This document shows positions 10,399-22,781 of a DNA stretch of 64,000 nt, one piece after another (the first letter of the stretch is position 1; every line of letters begins with the position of its first letter). A model generated the notes under the pieces. The model was not told the origin of the DNA and did not search any database. It saw nothing but the letters and a program-made list of their open reading frames with translations. The position numbers and the translations under genes were made by a program. The stretch is from Delphinus delphis (lineage: Eukaryota; Chordata; Mammalia; Artiodactyla; Delphinidae), in assembly GCF_949987515.2 (NCBI RefSeq), contig NC_082685.1:31930668-31994667 (forward strand), in the 5' to 3' direction.

Positions 10399-12168
10399 AG
10401 GCTTTCTTTCATCTCTCATTAAAAGAGCATTGTCACATTTTCCAAAATCAATATTCCATTTAATTTCTTAGCCAGCACATCATGACAGATTAATTTGTCT
10501 TTCCACCTTTAGTTCCCTTTTAAGCCACAGCCATCTAAAACATTGCCTCAGTCTTTCCCAATGCCCATCACTTTGAATTATTATTGTTTCACCTCTGTTG
10601 TCAAAAGATTTAAAAACAAAGTGTCCTGTAGTAAAGGTGAGCTTATTAGTTTAGCTGCATGGCACAAAGTACTAATGAGATAAATATTCCATATATCTTT
10701 AAATTTATGCTTGTGGTATAAAGGACTATTTGGTTCTAATTTTTGTTTCTATAAAATTAAATTATAACATGATAACAGAAACTTCAACAAAATTAGAATA
10801 AATTAGAGTTTTTTAAATATAAAATTTGCCTATGGTTCACCAACTTATTTTTTTTGATACATCTCACATATTGTCTCTTACTATAATGAAACTCTCTTCA
10901 ATGATTTTATTTATAAAACAATAACTACAGAGTTACATGAAATTTCATGGTTCAGTGACTGTCATCTAACCAACTCATATAAGATTGAATCATCCAGGGT
11001 TAAATAAAACACCTGCCTTCAAATATATATTACCTGAGGTTTCTCTGATTTCAATCACACAATCAGCTACCTGCCTTCAGAGATGGGAGGACAGATGAAG
11101 AATAAAAAGAATTTGAGGCAATGACTGTAACTACTTAACTGTGTCAGCAAAACATTATATATATTTTTACAGTTTAGAATGGGCCTTCCCAAACCAATAA
11201 TATCTGAAATCACCAACTCAATATTTCTCAATACCTGGTAAGGAAAAAAAAAAAGTTGACCTTCATATTTGTTATAGAATTAAAAACTAAAAATTAAAAC
11301 CAATCCCCCCGCCCAAATAAAAAAATTCCATGTAGAGATCCAAAGAAGATAGTTGTCAACAGAGATCTTTTAAAAGGTGTTTAAAATACAATCCTCCTGA
11401 GATGCATATGTGCTGCTTTGCTACATTTACTCTTTAATCAATCAGCTCAATACCTTATACATACAGACTCTGTAAATGTTTGTTAAATGAATATATCAAT
11501 GACTGTTATCTGCTATTTAGTTGCATTCAGGGCCAAGGCAGAGATGACATGTTCACTAGTAACAAATGTGTCCACTTTTAGTTTCAGCCTTTAGCCCTTT
11601 CCTTCTATGATCTCCACTGTATTTCCATCCTTGTCTCCAGCTCATTGCCTTAATATTCCAATCACATCAGACTCTGGAAAAATCTCCAAGACATTGTTCA
11701 CTAATCTGTGTATAGCCTCCTGCTGTTCCCTATGCCTATTCTTTGCATTTCAAAACCCTCTAAATCTTTAAGAGGGGATCTGTTTTCTCCTTCACTCCAT
11801 GATTCCTAAACTGGAATTAATTGATCCTATGCACCTGGCTCATATTGCTTGATTTCCAAACTGCACTTAGCCACAGTATATTACATATAAGAGACGATTA
11901 TAAAATATTTTTAACACTGTAGGCAAAAGTCAGTTGAAGTTAAGGAGTAAATCTGCAAACGAATATTAATGTAATCTTATGACTTAATGTAATTAATTAT
12001 GGAAAGAAAATTATTCAAAACTGAAATAAATGTTTAAATATTATGACATAGGATAATACTTATAAAATCTGTAATGCTTTAGTATTTACTTCTATTCTTT
12101 TATAAACATTATAGTTATTGCTACGTGATTCCCAACACATATAAAATATTCACTAAGCCAACATACTT
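10399..12168. other. Mostly unique AT-rich DNA
   Basis: A short L2-like 3' end may lie at 11440-11500 ('tgtttgttaaatgaatatat'), with weak L2-like sequence at 11590-11790. Nothing else was recognised. Confidence 0.35.
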
Positions 12169-12391
12169 AAGAGTAGCGGGGCTTCCCTGGTGGCGCAGTG
12201 GTTGGGAGTCCGCCTGCCGATGCAGGGGACACGGGTTTGTGCCCCGGTCCGGGAGGATCCCACATGCCGCGGAGCGGCTGGGCCCATGAGCCATGGCCAC
12301 TGAGCCTGCATGCCCGGAGCCTGTGTCCCGCAACGGGAGAGGCCACAACAGTGAGAGGCCCACGTACAGAAAAAAAAAAAAAAAGAGTAGC
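12169..12391 (+). mobile_element. CHR-2-type SINE, plus strand
   Basis: The element runs from about 12178 (GGGGCTTCCCTGGTGGCGCA) to an A tail of about 15 bases ending near 12384. AAGAGTAGC at 12169-12177 and 12383-12391 is the target duplication. The A-box-like TGGCGCAGTGG and a B-box region are both visible. The terminal CCGCGTACCGC is changed to CCACGTACAG. Confidence 0.95.
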
Positions 12392-13424
12392 TTATCTCTC
12401 CTTCTTTCCCAGAAAGTAAAAGGTAGAAAAAAAGAAGAAGAACATAACTAGTAGTTAGCCCATGTGCGGACTGCTTGACTGAGAATGACATCAAGGAAAT
12501 CAAATTCTGGAACCTCACGACCTCCAAAACCACGATGGAAAATCAGAATCAGCAATCCTCTTAGTGAGTCAACTCGCTTCTCTTTAAATATCAAAGGGGA
12601 AATCTCCACACAGTAAATGATGCCAGGATACCAAGAACCTCCAAAACTGTTAAGCAGTTTCTACCTAGAGGTTAATTTAATTTGCATTCAAAATTATCAC
12701 TTTAAATAATGAAAATGTTATTCCAAATTTAAAAATAAGATGTAAGTGAATATCCTACATAATAAAATTAAGATTCTGCTTGGTTATATATTTAATTTTA
12801 TATTGGTTAAACCTATCTCCTTTATTCCTTACACACGTAGTTGCAAAAACAACACATCTTTACTCTAAAAAGTTATACATCCCAAAAAGGATACTTTCAT
12901 TCAAAGTACATTCAAATTTAAGTTTGAAATTTCTACTTATCCTAAAAGCTACTATTCAAAAAACAAAAAGAATTAGTGTAATTCATTGGCCTCAAAATAT
13001 TACCACTTAACATATGCAGCATGGAAAGAGGAAAGAAATCTTACATACTTCTTCCATAAATAAGAGGATTAAATATTGCCCATAATGAGATTATATCCTA
13101 AAATTATATTATGACCTTTTTAAAAATTCCAGAGTAGCCCCTGAAAATACAATCCCACTACTGTGATAATTTATTTCATCCTAACAGAATTCTGAAAATG
13201 GTGCTTCCAACTTGGCCGGGGCAACTCTTTTGTTTATAGTAATCCTAAACCTGCTCAGTACAGGTATCAACATACAACATCTAGTGAGATTTTTGCTGAC
13301 CAGAAAATCCATCTTTGTGGTTACAGTGAGTTTATATATATACAGTCTGTCATCATAAAGTTTAATTTTCAGACAGTGCCCTTCATTTCAAATTCTTGAG
13401 GGTAAAGATTCACTGTAACACCCA
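12392..13424. other. Unique AT-rich DNA, no feature seen
   Basis: Very AT-rich, with a 76-codon open frame at 12780-13010 that shows no protein family features. Confidence 0.4.
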
Positions 13425-13600
13425 GGTACTGAAAACCAAGGTAGGGTCCTCTGTATATGAATCCCAGCTTCACATATTTATTAGCTGTTTGACCTTGAAC
13501 AAATTACATACTCTGGATCTTTTCTTCCTCCATAACAATGCCTACTTTACAGGATTGCTATGAGAAATAAAGAAACCATTTTTTCCCCCAGGAAAAGTAC
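13425..13600 (+). mobile_element. MIR SINE
   Basis: The MIR body is well preserved: 'gaatcccagcttcacatatt', 'tagctgtttgaccttgaac', 'aaattacatactctggatc', then 'tacaggattgctatgagaaa'. Confidence 0.75.
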
Positions 13601-13838
13601 AGATTATAATACATAGTATAGTATAGAACATCATTAAATATTGCTATATCTGATTTCATTGCACTAACTAAACAATATCCTTTCTTTCCTGGTTTCTATT
13701 TTCCTCATTATTTTCCACTTTTCCACTTTCTTCCACCTTTCCTCAATCTAAGCCCTTTCCCTAACGTGTCAAATAATATTTTTTCCTTATTTGTTTTATT
13801 TATGATAGCTTGTTTTACATATAAAATTTGGAATACTG

Positions 13839-14064
13839 AAAGTCAATGAGGGGCTTCCCTGGTGGCACAGTGGTTGAGAGTCTGCCTGCCAATGCAGGGG
13901 ACACGGGTTCGTGCCCCAGTCCAGGAAGACCCCACATGCCGCGGAGCGGCTGGGCCCGTGAGCCATGGCCACTGAGCCTGCGCGTCCGGAGCCTTGTGCT
14001 CCGCAACAGGAGAGCCCACAACAGTGAGAAGCCCGCGTACCGCTAAAAAAAAAAAGTCAATGAG
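13839..14064 (+). mobile_element. CHR-2-type SINE, plus strand, 12-bp target duplication
   Basis: AAAGTCAATGAG is repeated exactly at 13839-13850 and 14053-14064 around a full-length element with an 11-base A tail. The 3' end keeps the intact CCGCGTACCGC. A small insertion near 13995 adds a T after GGAGCC. Confidence 0.96.
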
Positions 14065-14344
14065 TTGAAATTTTATATTTCCTGAAAAAAAAAAAGGTGT
14101 AATCCTGAATTTCCCAGTGATACCAACTTTTTCTGTAGACTTGAAGTTTTACTGGATTTACTGTGCACAGAAATCACTGAAGTTCAGAATTCTAGGCTAG
14201 AGTATTTCTAGAAGCAACAGTAATCCTAGTACTGCTAAACTTTTTATGGGGGTGAGGGCAGAATTTGCAGTCTTTCCTCAGTACTCTTCTAGTCTTGGGT
14301 AGACCCTACTGCTTTCTTGAAATCTCCTCCTACTCCTCTTGCTT

Positions 14345-14470
14345 ATTTATCTTTTCATTTACTCCTTCTATCAACAAATACTTTTGAAGAACCTTTTAGG
14401 TGCCAAGTAGAGTGCTAAACAGATGAGAAGTAACAGGCAGAGCCTTTAAATCAGTTGTTGGGGCAAATAG
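14345..14470 (-). mobile_element. L2 LINE 3' fragment
   Basis: 'atcaacaaatacttttgaag' followed by 'aggtgccaagtagagtgcta' is the reverse of the L2 3' terminus. Short and decayed. Confidence 0.5.
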
Positions 14471-15637
14471 TCGCATAAAGAGAAAACCAACTGTTCAATT
14501 TTCTTACAGAGTTGTTAAGGGCTATAATGAGCTAATTAAATTACTCTACAGGGACTGTTAGGTGACACCTAAGTCGTTAGGGTTTGTGAGGTTCAAGTGA
14601 GAATTCCCTAAAGAAGTGGTACTTAAGGTGAGAGCTGTAGAAGTAGGAGGAAGCCAAGAAACCAGGGATATTTTTCTTCTACCATCTACTACCTTCCCTC
14701 TATGCACTGAGTATTCTGGTCTCAGCTGAGAGATCTTTTCTCTACCTGATGTTCAACCATCATCCTGGTTGAATTGATGCCAAGGCCAAGAAACCCCCAA
14801 ACTTCAATTTTCCCCCCAAACTTCAATTTCACCGTCCCCTCAACACTAATGACTTCTGCCTACTTCCTCTATCAAAACACATGGACATACCAATGAGAAA
14901 CTTCCTGTTTCAGACAAAAACATATCTCTCAGAATTTATCTTATTGAACTCTCTGGATATTTAACTATATTTCATTTTCCTTTTCTGTCAAAAAAAATTG
15001 TTTTGAATTATTCTTTACCATTCTGTTTTCTCCTTCTCAGAATCTTTTTTTGGCCCTTTTGATCTCTTATTTCTCAACCTAGCCTTTAAATGTTGCTAAT
15101 CTTCAGAAATCTACTTTTTTTTTTTTCTTTCTTACCCTACACACTCTCCAGGGAATGGCTTAAGTACGTAATGATCCACATGCTAATGATTCCCAAATAT
15201 CTATTTCTAGCTGAGATTTCTCCTTGAATTGTGGAGCTGTGTTTGATTAGGCTGCTTGAGTGTTTTTCTTAACATATCACTTGTGTCTCAAGTGAAATTT
15301 GTCCAAGCTTATAATCTTCTTTCCTACTCAAACTTTATCAGAGTTTGTTTTACATATTCAATTGTTCCCTATCATTGAGTAGTGTCACTACTGACATTGT
15401 GTTTCAATTCAGAACACTAGATAATAATTCTCACTCTTCCTTTTACTCTACCACCTACATAGAATTAATTGTCATTTCACCCTAGATCTCACCTGTTCAA
15501 TATACCTAGAGGCCAGCTACTCACCAAACCCATTACAATTCTCATAGTTTGAGTGACCAACACTTTTTGATAGTATTACATCATTCTATTTATGGTAAAT
15601 TGATTTTTTTTTTTAAGATAGATTTTATTCATTTAAA
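14471..15637. other. Unique DNA, no feature seen
   Basis: No repeat was recognised apart from a local 20-bp imperfect duplication near 14800-14830 (cccaaacttcaattt twice). Confidence 0.4.
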
Positions 15638-15974
15638 TTTTTTTTTTTTTTTTGGCTGCATTGGGTCTTCATTGCTGTGCATGGGTTTTCTCTACTTGCA
15701 GCGAGTGGGGGCTACTCTTCGTTGTGGTGCGCGGGCTTCTCACTGCAGTGGCTTCTCTTGCTGCGGAGCATGGGCTCTAGGTGTGTGGGCTTCAGTAGTT
15801 GTGGCACGTGGGCTCAGTAGTTGTGTTTTGCGGGCTTTACAGTGCAGGCTCAGTAGTTGTGGCACAAGGGCTTAGTTGCTCCGCGGCATGTGGGATCTTC
15901 CCAGACCAGGGCTCGAATCTGTGTCCCGTGCATTGGTAGGTGGATTCTTAACCACTGCGCCACCAAAGAAGCCC
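15638..15974 (-). mobile_element. Long CHR-1-type tRNA-derived SINE
   Basis: About 335 bp on the minus strand. The tRNA-like head is at the right end (complement of gcgccaccaaagaagccc). The body contains several GTAGTTGTGGCAC-type units and ends with GGCTGCATTGGGTCTTC next to a T tract. This longer, older SINE type shares its head with CHR-2. Its head is diverged and the target duplication unclear, consistent with greater age. Confidence 0.88.
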
Positions 15975-16139
15975 AATAAATTTTTCTGATTTTTATTCCC
16001 ATTTATTATTCGCCTTTCTTGTAAGATAATTATAGTTCCCACGCTATTAACCTCAGCCTTGGCCATTTGGCTAGCTTTAGTTAATGAAGTGAGAATGCAT
16101 ACCTGTCGTTTCAAATTAGAAACCAGCCATCAGGTGACT

Positions 16140-16760
16140 CAGCCATTGTTTCACCTTTTTATTATAAGGTAAATACAGATACTGAAAACACATAAAGCAA
16201 AAATATGTGAATAAGGCAAAACCCCTAGCAGCCACACCCAGACCAACAAATAGAACTAAATCAGACACCTCAAAAATCCCATCGCAATCATAGCCCCCCT
16301 TCTCCCTTCCTCCAAAAGTAACCACCACACTGAATTTTATATTTTGTATTTTAAGTAAACAATTCTTCATGTTTCTTTATGGCTTTGTCATCCAAATTTC
16401 CATCTCAAGACAGTCTAACTTAATTTTTCATGACTTTTTAACTTGCTATGTGCTTTAATTATCTTTTAATCTACAGGTTCCCACTCAATCCACTTCTTTT
16501 CCTCACAATTCTTTTTTTGTTGTTGTTGAAGGACCTACACCAACTGGCCTCTAGAGTTTCTGGCTATAAATCTTGTTTATTATATATTTGACATGTTTCT
16601 TTGTCCTTCAAATTGGTAACTGGAGCCAGGGGCTTGATCAGACTCAGGCTGGTTCACTCTGGTACAACTGTGGATGATATGCTCTTCCATCAAGAGGCAT
16701 CTCTCCCATTCATATTCTCTCTCTCTGTCTCCTTTCTGTCTCTCTTAGCAAAGTTAGCAG
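16140..16760. mobile_element. Ancient LINE-like repeat, probable old L1 3' region
   Basis: Sequence such as 'accaacaaatagaacta', 'ccttcctccaaaagtaacca', 'aaattggtaactgga' and 'aggggcttgatcagactcag' recurs in mammalian genomes in my recollection. I associate it with old L1M-type 3' ends but cannot fix the family or strand. Confidence 0.35.
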
Positions 16761-16811
16761 CCTTTGATTCTCAATGCCTCATTGAGGTGAAAAAAAGGGA
16801 TGTTTTAATTC

Positions 16812-17018
16812 TCTTTTTTTTTTTTTGTGGTACGCGGGCCTCTCACTGTTGTGGCCTCTCCCATTGCAGAGCACAGGCTCCGGACGCGCAGGATCAGCGG
16901 CCATGGCTAATGGGCCTTGCCGCTCCGCGGCAAGTGGGATCTTCCCAGACAGGGACACGAACCCGTGTCCCCTGCATCGGCAGGCGGACTCTAAACCACT
17001 GTGCCACCAGGGAAGCCC
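16812..17018 (-). mobile_element. CHR-2-type SINE, minus strand
   Basis: The T tract at 16814-16826 is followed by GTGGTACGCGGGCC, and the head ends at 17018. Several substitutions lie in the body (for example GGATCAGCGG, AATGGGCCTTG). Flanking CTCTT-like target duplications are too short to be certain. Confidence 0.93.
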
Positions 17019-18404
17019 TCTTATTTTGTTTTTATATATTAGCTGAAATAATTTTACCAGGAGATACTTCTCTTTTTATACTATGTGATTCATATTTGTG
17101 TCATTCATATAAGAAAAATAAGATAAGTAAATTTTTAATTTGTGCCTTTTATTTATTCAGTTTTCAAAATAATCAACTGGTTCTCTGCCATCCTCTGAAG
17201 ATGACCAATTCAAGAGCTCTTTTTATATATTATACACCCACAGATTCAAACTTATTCAATGGATTTATATCAGTTGCAATTTTTATCCATATTGGAGCTT
17301 AGTTTGCCCTATCTTTGGCCAGTGGGAACCTCTTAAAATTGGCTCCTGAATTTTTTGACATGAACTTAGCAATTTTTGGTAGATTTGTTGCTATCTGGCA
17401 TGAAAGATATTTCAGGCCCATCTTTTACATTTCCTGTCCAAGACCTGGAATAAGCCATTTCTCTAAAAATACCTGGTTCCTTCTAATGGAAAATAGTATT
17501 TTAAGATAAGAATCTTGGTACTAGGAATGCTTACTGTTACTAGACGAATCATTGTTTTTAGACCTTCTCAGTGGACAAAGCCAACATATCTTGAGAGTTC
17601 ATGCTTATATTTCCAGTTTAAATTCAGAAATACAGTGTTAATTTACCACTTCTATATCAGTATTTCCTTTCTTCTACACTGAGAATTCAGGTTCTCAAGA
17701 ATATAGGATCTGATAGAATTAGAACAGATCATAATTACTTATTTGCTTTATTATACATATCACATACAACAATCTCAGAATTGCAATACTACCACCATGA
17801 AATATTCTATTTAAAAAGAACTGAAAACATATTTTTGCATGTGCTATTCCTATTATAGCCTATTTTTTGTGATTGTAGTATTTTCACATTGTCAGATTAT
17901 AAAGCCATTATATATTATAATCTTACCCTTTTAATCTTCATTTAATCTTAAATGATGAAATTTAATCTTAAAGTTATATATTTAATGCTCTCTATCAGTC
18001 TTTAGGTTAATGTTTCTTCAATCATTATGACTGTCTGAAGTTGTTTATTTGTTTTTACAGTTGCAGTGGGCTTTTACTGAGATAAATTAATAAAAACCAA
18101 AATTTTACCAGCCATCTTTTCTGAATTTTATAAACTCAGCAGAGACTCTGGTCAATATATGTGTGTAATATAACAATATTACACATTCCAACAAAAATAG
18201 AGCCCTACTGGAACATTTGTCAATTAACAGAAAACCAATTTTCCTTCTCCCCAAATGTTTTCAAAATTTTTAGTCCCCACTGTTCACGTCTCAGTAGAAC
18301 TGCTCCCTTGTGGCTAGGGACATTGGAATTCTCTTCCATTTTTACTGAACATTTTAAATTTCAAATTTCAGTTTTGTTTCAAAATGGGGAACAGTGATTT
18401 TGTT
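17019..18404. other. Unique AT-rich DNA, no feature seen
   Basis: No repeat or gene was recognised. Small open frames of 60-80 codons show no family features. Confidence 0.4.
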
Positions 18405-18733
18405 TTTTCCAGGTACCCTTCCTCCATAATGTGGTATATACACACCACATTTTCTTTATGCATTCACCTGTTGATGGACACTTAGGTTGTTTCCATGTCT
18501 TGACTATTGTAAATACTGCTGGAATGAACATGAGAGTGCAGATATATCTTTGAGACAGTGATTTCATTGCCTTCAGATATATTCTCAGACGTGGGATGCT
18601 GGATTGTATGGCAGTTATATTGCTTACTTTTTGAGGAACTTCCACACTATTTTCCTTACTGGCTATGTTAATTTACATTTCCACCAACAGTGCACAAGGG
18701 TTCCGTTTTCTCCAAATCCTTGCCAGCACTTGT

Positions 18734-19000
18734 TTTCTTGTGTTTGTTTTTTTTGTTGTTGTTGTTGTTGTTGTTGTTTTGTGGTACGCTGGCCTCTCAC
18801 TGTTGTGGCCTCTCACTGTTGTGGCCTCTCCTGTTGCGGACCACAGGCTCTGGATCCACAGGCTCAGCGGCCATGGCTCATGGGCCCAGCCGCTCCGCGG
18901 CATGTGGGATCTTCCCGGACCGGGGCACGAACCCATGTCCCCTGCATCGGCAGGCGGACTCTCAACCACTGCACCACCAGGGAAGCCCTTTCTTGTGTTT
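18734..19000 (-). mobile_element. CHR-2-type SINE inside L1, with internal 16-bp duplication
   Basis: TTTCTTGTGTTT at 18734-18745 and 18989-19000 is the target duplication inside L1 ORF2. The tail is (TTG)n rather than pure T. The unit CCTCTCACTGTTGTGG is present twice in tandem (18793-18824), which lengthens the element. Confidence 0.95.
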
Positions 19001-19627
19001 TTGATGACAGCCATTCTAACAGGTGTGAGGCAATATCTCACTGTGGTTTTGATTTGCATTTCCCCTATGATGAGTACCTTTTAATGTACCTGTCGGCCAT
19101 TTGAAGATTTTCTTTGGAAGAATGTTTATTCAGGTCCTTTGCCCATTTCTTAATTGGATTGAGTTGTATGAGTTCCTCATGTATTTTTAGACATTAAGTC
19201 CTTAGCAGATTTGTGGTTTCCAAATATTTTCTCTCATTTCATAGGTTGCCTTCTCATTTTGTTGACTATTTATTTTGCTGAGCAGAAACTTTTTGGTTTA
19301 ATGTAGCTGTACTTTATTTTTTTCTTTTGTTGCTTGTGCTTTGGTGTCAAATCCATACAATCATTGTCAAGACCAATGTCAAATAATTTTTCCCCTAAGT
19401 TTTCTTCTTTAGTATGATGTTAAATTCGGCTTGCTAACTTTTTGTGTGTTGAGAAATTTGCATCTATATCCATCAGGGATATTGGTCTATAGTTTTCTTA
19501 TCTTGTAGTGTTCTTTTCTAGCTTTGGTATCAAGGTAATGCTGGCCTCATAAAATAAGTCTGGAAGCGTTCCTTCTTGTTCAGTTTTTTGAAAGAGGCTG
19601 AGAAGGATTGGTGTTCATTCTTCTTTG

Positions 19628-20950
19628 TTTTTAAAAAGATATATACTCTTATTAGCAACAGTGTGAATCATGGTCAGCCACTGTCAGAAGAAGTCTATCT
19701 TGACCAATTTATCTATCTCTGTTAAAGGCTATCATTAACAATAAGTAACATTTGTAGATATTGCTGTTGTTTATAAATATCTGCCTGTTAGTGTCTAGAC
19801 TTTTCTTTTGACTACCCCAATGCCTTTCAATTTCACCAATACGAATTTGAAAATCTGCTGAAATGTTACTTTATAAAATATTATCACTAGTACAGTTCTC
19901 TTTAGTGTAGATAAAATAAACACTACATAGAAATGGTGATCATTTTTAAAAATATGTAGAAAAAAGAATAGGAGATTTTACAGTATTCCTATATTAACAT
20001 TCTGTTTTGCACCAAATACTCTGCTTATCCCTAATGATATAAAAGTGATTAAATTATGAATTATGATCTAGCACTAAAAGCATTTACAGCCTGATATATT
20101 TTCTTCCTTTTTTTTTAACCTAGGCTTGTGCTAATTTTATATAATGCCAACAATCTGATTCAAATTTCACAGATTTCTCACAATGGTTAAATTGTTATGC
20201 AATGGCTTTAAATTTTTAATTTATTTTTGTTCCTATATTGCTGCTTGTATATTACTGCAGGATTTGTTCACAAAAAGTATGTTAATGAGAAATCTGTTTT
20301 GTAAACACTGTAATTTTAGATTAATTCCTCATTTTTTTAAACCTCCCCATATCCCAAGTATAGAATAACGTAATAACTTTATTATCCATAGAATGCCAAT
20401 CACTTGGAAAACTGCTTTCTTTTTTGTGCGAGATATAAAATTTTTCATGTGGACTTTCTCTCCATAGTTGACAGTAGAAATCTTCTTTAAAAAATCAAAT
20501 GAGAAAGCAAAACTCAGAATAAGAGAAAATGCAAGCAAACGTTTGATGTCTTTATAGTTTAGCTTTTTAGTCAGGGATTTTGTGTTTTACCTATAGCAGA
20601 ATATGTTTGGTAATCAATGCTATTAATAATGAACAAATTGCTAGACCATGTCTTTTTGATGCTTCCATACTGGGGAAAGAAAACTAATGTAGAACTCAGG
20701 AGAAGAGAACATGTACAAATGATAAATGAACGACACTGGTGTTCTATATAATAGTAATCAGTTGGAGCAATCTCTTATATAACTTTTGTGGTTCTAACAT
20801 AGTTAGGAAAAACATGCTGAAAATTTTTTAAGTAGACCTTAAATGATAACCAAGGTTCTGTTTATTTTTACTTCTATTGATTTATTTTTAAAAATTTTAT
20901 TCAATTTATTTAAACTGAAAACAATAAAAAACAAAAACAAAACAAGAAAC
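19628..20950 (+). other. 1.3 kb unidentified insert splitting L1 ORF2
   Basis: The L1 sequence stops near 19627 and resumes near 20951, only about 14 L1 bases further on. The insert is AT-rich and has no notable open frame (longest 61-69 codons). It ends on the right with AATAAA followed by an A-rich, C-interrupted stretch (20920-20947), as a decayed poly(A) tail would. A retrocopied transcript 3' end is the best guess. I do not recognise a source, and no target duplication is convincing. Confidence 0.45.
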
Positions 20951-21128
20951 AGTTCACCAGTGAAACCATCTGGTTCTGGATTTTGTTGGGAGGTTTTTAA
21001 TGACTGACTCAATCTCTTTACTTGTTATTGGTCTGTTGTTATTTTCGATTTCTTCATAATTCAGTCTTGGAAGTTTGTATGTTTCTAGGAATTTATTAAT
21101 TTCTTCTAAGTTATCCAATTTGTTGGAC

Positions 21129-22190
21129 AAGAACTCAGCCTGTGCTCTTCGATCAGGTGGGGAAGCAAACTGTGTTCCGAAGTTGACGGCTGGGATTTTA
21201 GATCAGGTAGGTCACTAACTGTGCTTGGCTGTTCAACAAAGTCTGTAGTGGGGCTTTTTGGTTGGGAGGATATGTATCTCAGAGTTCCATGAGGCTAGGA
21301 CTGTGCTCCAGGGTAGGGCAGGGTTGATGTCCTAGCTCCCTAGCTGGGTGGGACTGCAGGCTGAGTTCTGAGGCTGTCCAAGGTCACTGTTCAGGCTCCC
21401 TGGTTATGTCGGGCTAGAGGCTATACTCAGTAATTGGGCAGGATTGTTGGCTTGGCTTTCTGCCTAAGATTGTCTATAGGATGGGATCAGCAGTTGCCTG
21501 GCTTCTCTGGCCTGGAGGGTCTAGAAGCTATAATCCATAGTTGGGCAGGGCATCAATTTTTTTCTTTCCCCTGCCAGGGTGGGATCATAGAACAGGCTCC
21601 ATGGCCAGCATAGCTTGTACTCAACAGAGCTCCTTAGCCAGATAGGGCTTACGGATTTAGTTCTGCAGATGGGCAGAGCCCGTGGCTGAGATCTCTGCTC
21701 ACTTGCAGCTGCAAGGAGAAATATGGTTAGCCAAGATATGAGTGTTGGTTGCTGTAAGCTCCCCTGCTCAACGTCTCTGTTTCTACCTGATCTCCAGTGG
21801 TCAAGTCCTGCAGATTCCCCTAGTGAACTGTGTGGGACAAGACACAGGTGGACCTCCCAGGAAGGGCCTTCTGAGGGAGCTGGATATCCACCTTGTGCTT
21901 TCCTTTTCACACTGGAGAAATCATAGGGCCAAAGGGGCACTCTTGGTGCAGTGCTGCCCCTGCCCTGGGCGAGGGGCAATGCAGTCAGAATGTAGCTGCT
22001 CCTCTTACCTTTCTGATGTTGATTCTTCTCAGTCTCTGTGGTCCAGAGGGGTGTTAAGCCTCACCTCTGGAATTTGGGATTTTCACAGTGGTGTCTTCTC
22101 CATAAATGGTTGCTAGTTTGTCTTCTTATGAGGGAGACTGAAGTCAGGAATGACCTATGTCATCATTTTGATGACATCACCTAAGCAAGA
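21129..22190 (-). mobile_element. Probable L1 5'UTR (old L1M type)
   Basis: This GC-richer block has repeated CTCCCTGGCTGGG-like units every 60-70 bp (21300-21520). They are followed by 'cactggagaaatcatagggc', 'cgaggggcaatgcagtcaga' and 'gacctatgtcatcattttg'. I recognise the latter as parts of an old L1 5' region read in reverse. Its position at the 5' end of a minus-strand L1 supports this. The L1 5'UTR normally carries the internal pol II promoter. The 152-codon minus-strand frame (21521-21979) and the 124-codon plus frame are not backed by homology. Confidence 0.5.
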
Positions 22191-22383
22191 GCATCCTAAT
22201 ATGTATATTATTGTAGTATCCATTTTATATCATGTTTGTTTGTCTCGTATTTTTTCCTATTGGCCACTGCCCTTGCCTATGTGATTATGGTAGGGATGAC
22301 AATTGTATGGACCTTGCTACCAATCAAATGTCTTTCAATCAGCCAATTAGGTATCAATCTAGGCACAGTGACTTGTTCATATG

Positions 22384-22781
22384 TGTTACTGAGGACTAAA
22401 TTATATTCCCCCAAAATTCATCTATTGAAGGCTTAACTCCCAATGTGACTGTATTTGGAATAGGGCCTTTAAGAAGGTAATTCAAGTTAAATGAGGTCAT
22501 AAGGGTAGGGCCCTAATCTGATAGCACTGGTGTCCCTATAAGAAGAGGAGGAGACAGCAGAGCTCTCTAGCTCTCTCTCTGCTCACACAAAGGGCCAAAC
22601 CAATACAAGCACACAGTGAGAAGGTAGCCATATGTAAACCAGGAAGAAAGGGCTCATCAAAAACTAACACTACTGATGCCTTGATTTGCGGGTTCAAGCC
22701 TCCAGAGCTGTAAGAAAAATAAATTCTATTGTTTAAGCCACCTCTAGGTATTCTGTTATCACAGCCAAACAGACAGATACA
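22384..22781 (+). mobile_element. MaLR (MLT1-type) solo LTR
   Basis: The whole LTR can be followed: TGTTACTGAGGACTAAAT start, 'ccccaaaattcatctattg', 'agggccctaatctgatagca', 'cctataagaagagga', 'agcctccagagctgtaag', 'aataaattctattg' and 'taagccacctctaggtattc', ending in CA. No internal region flanks it, so it is a solo LTR of an old nonautonomous endogenous retrovirus-like element. Confidence 0.8.

Larger units (their letters stand above)
18405..22190 (-). mobile_element. Old minus-strand L1, internally deleted and interrupted
   Basis: Read on the minus strand from right to left, the order is as follows. First comes a probable L1 5'UTR (22190-21130), then ORF2 reverse-transcriptase sequence (21128-20951), a 1.3 kb foreign insert (20950-19628), more ORF2 (19627-about 19385) and the ORF2 C-terminal part (19270-18405). 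The last part is itself split by a SINE. Recognisable stretches include complements of 'catcagggatattggtctat' and 'ggacacttaggttgtttcca'. ORF1 and much of ORF2 are missing. All frames are broken. It was built by the same kind of element that supplied the machinery for the SINEs here. Confidence 0.7.

Noticed and set aside
16601..17302. 233-codon open frame, the longest in the window
   Set aside because: Its middle is an antisense CHR-2 SINE and its start lies in old LINE-like DNA. No protein family features.
21521..21979. 152-codon minus-strand and 124-codon plus-strand frames in a GC-richer block
   Set aside because: The block resembles an L1 5'UTR. GC-rich DNA has fewer stops, and neither product looks like a protein family.
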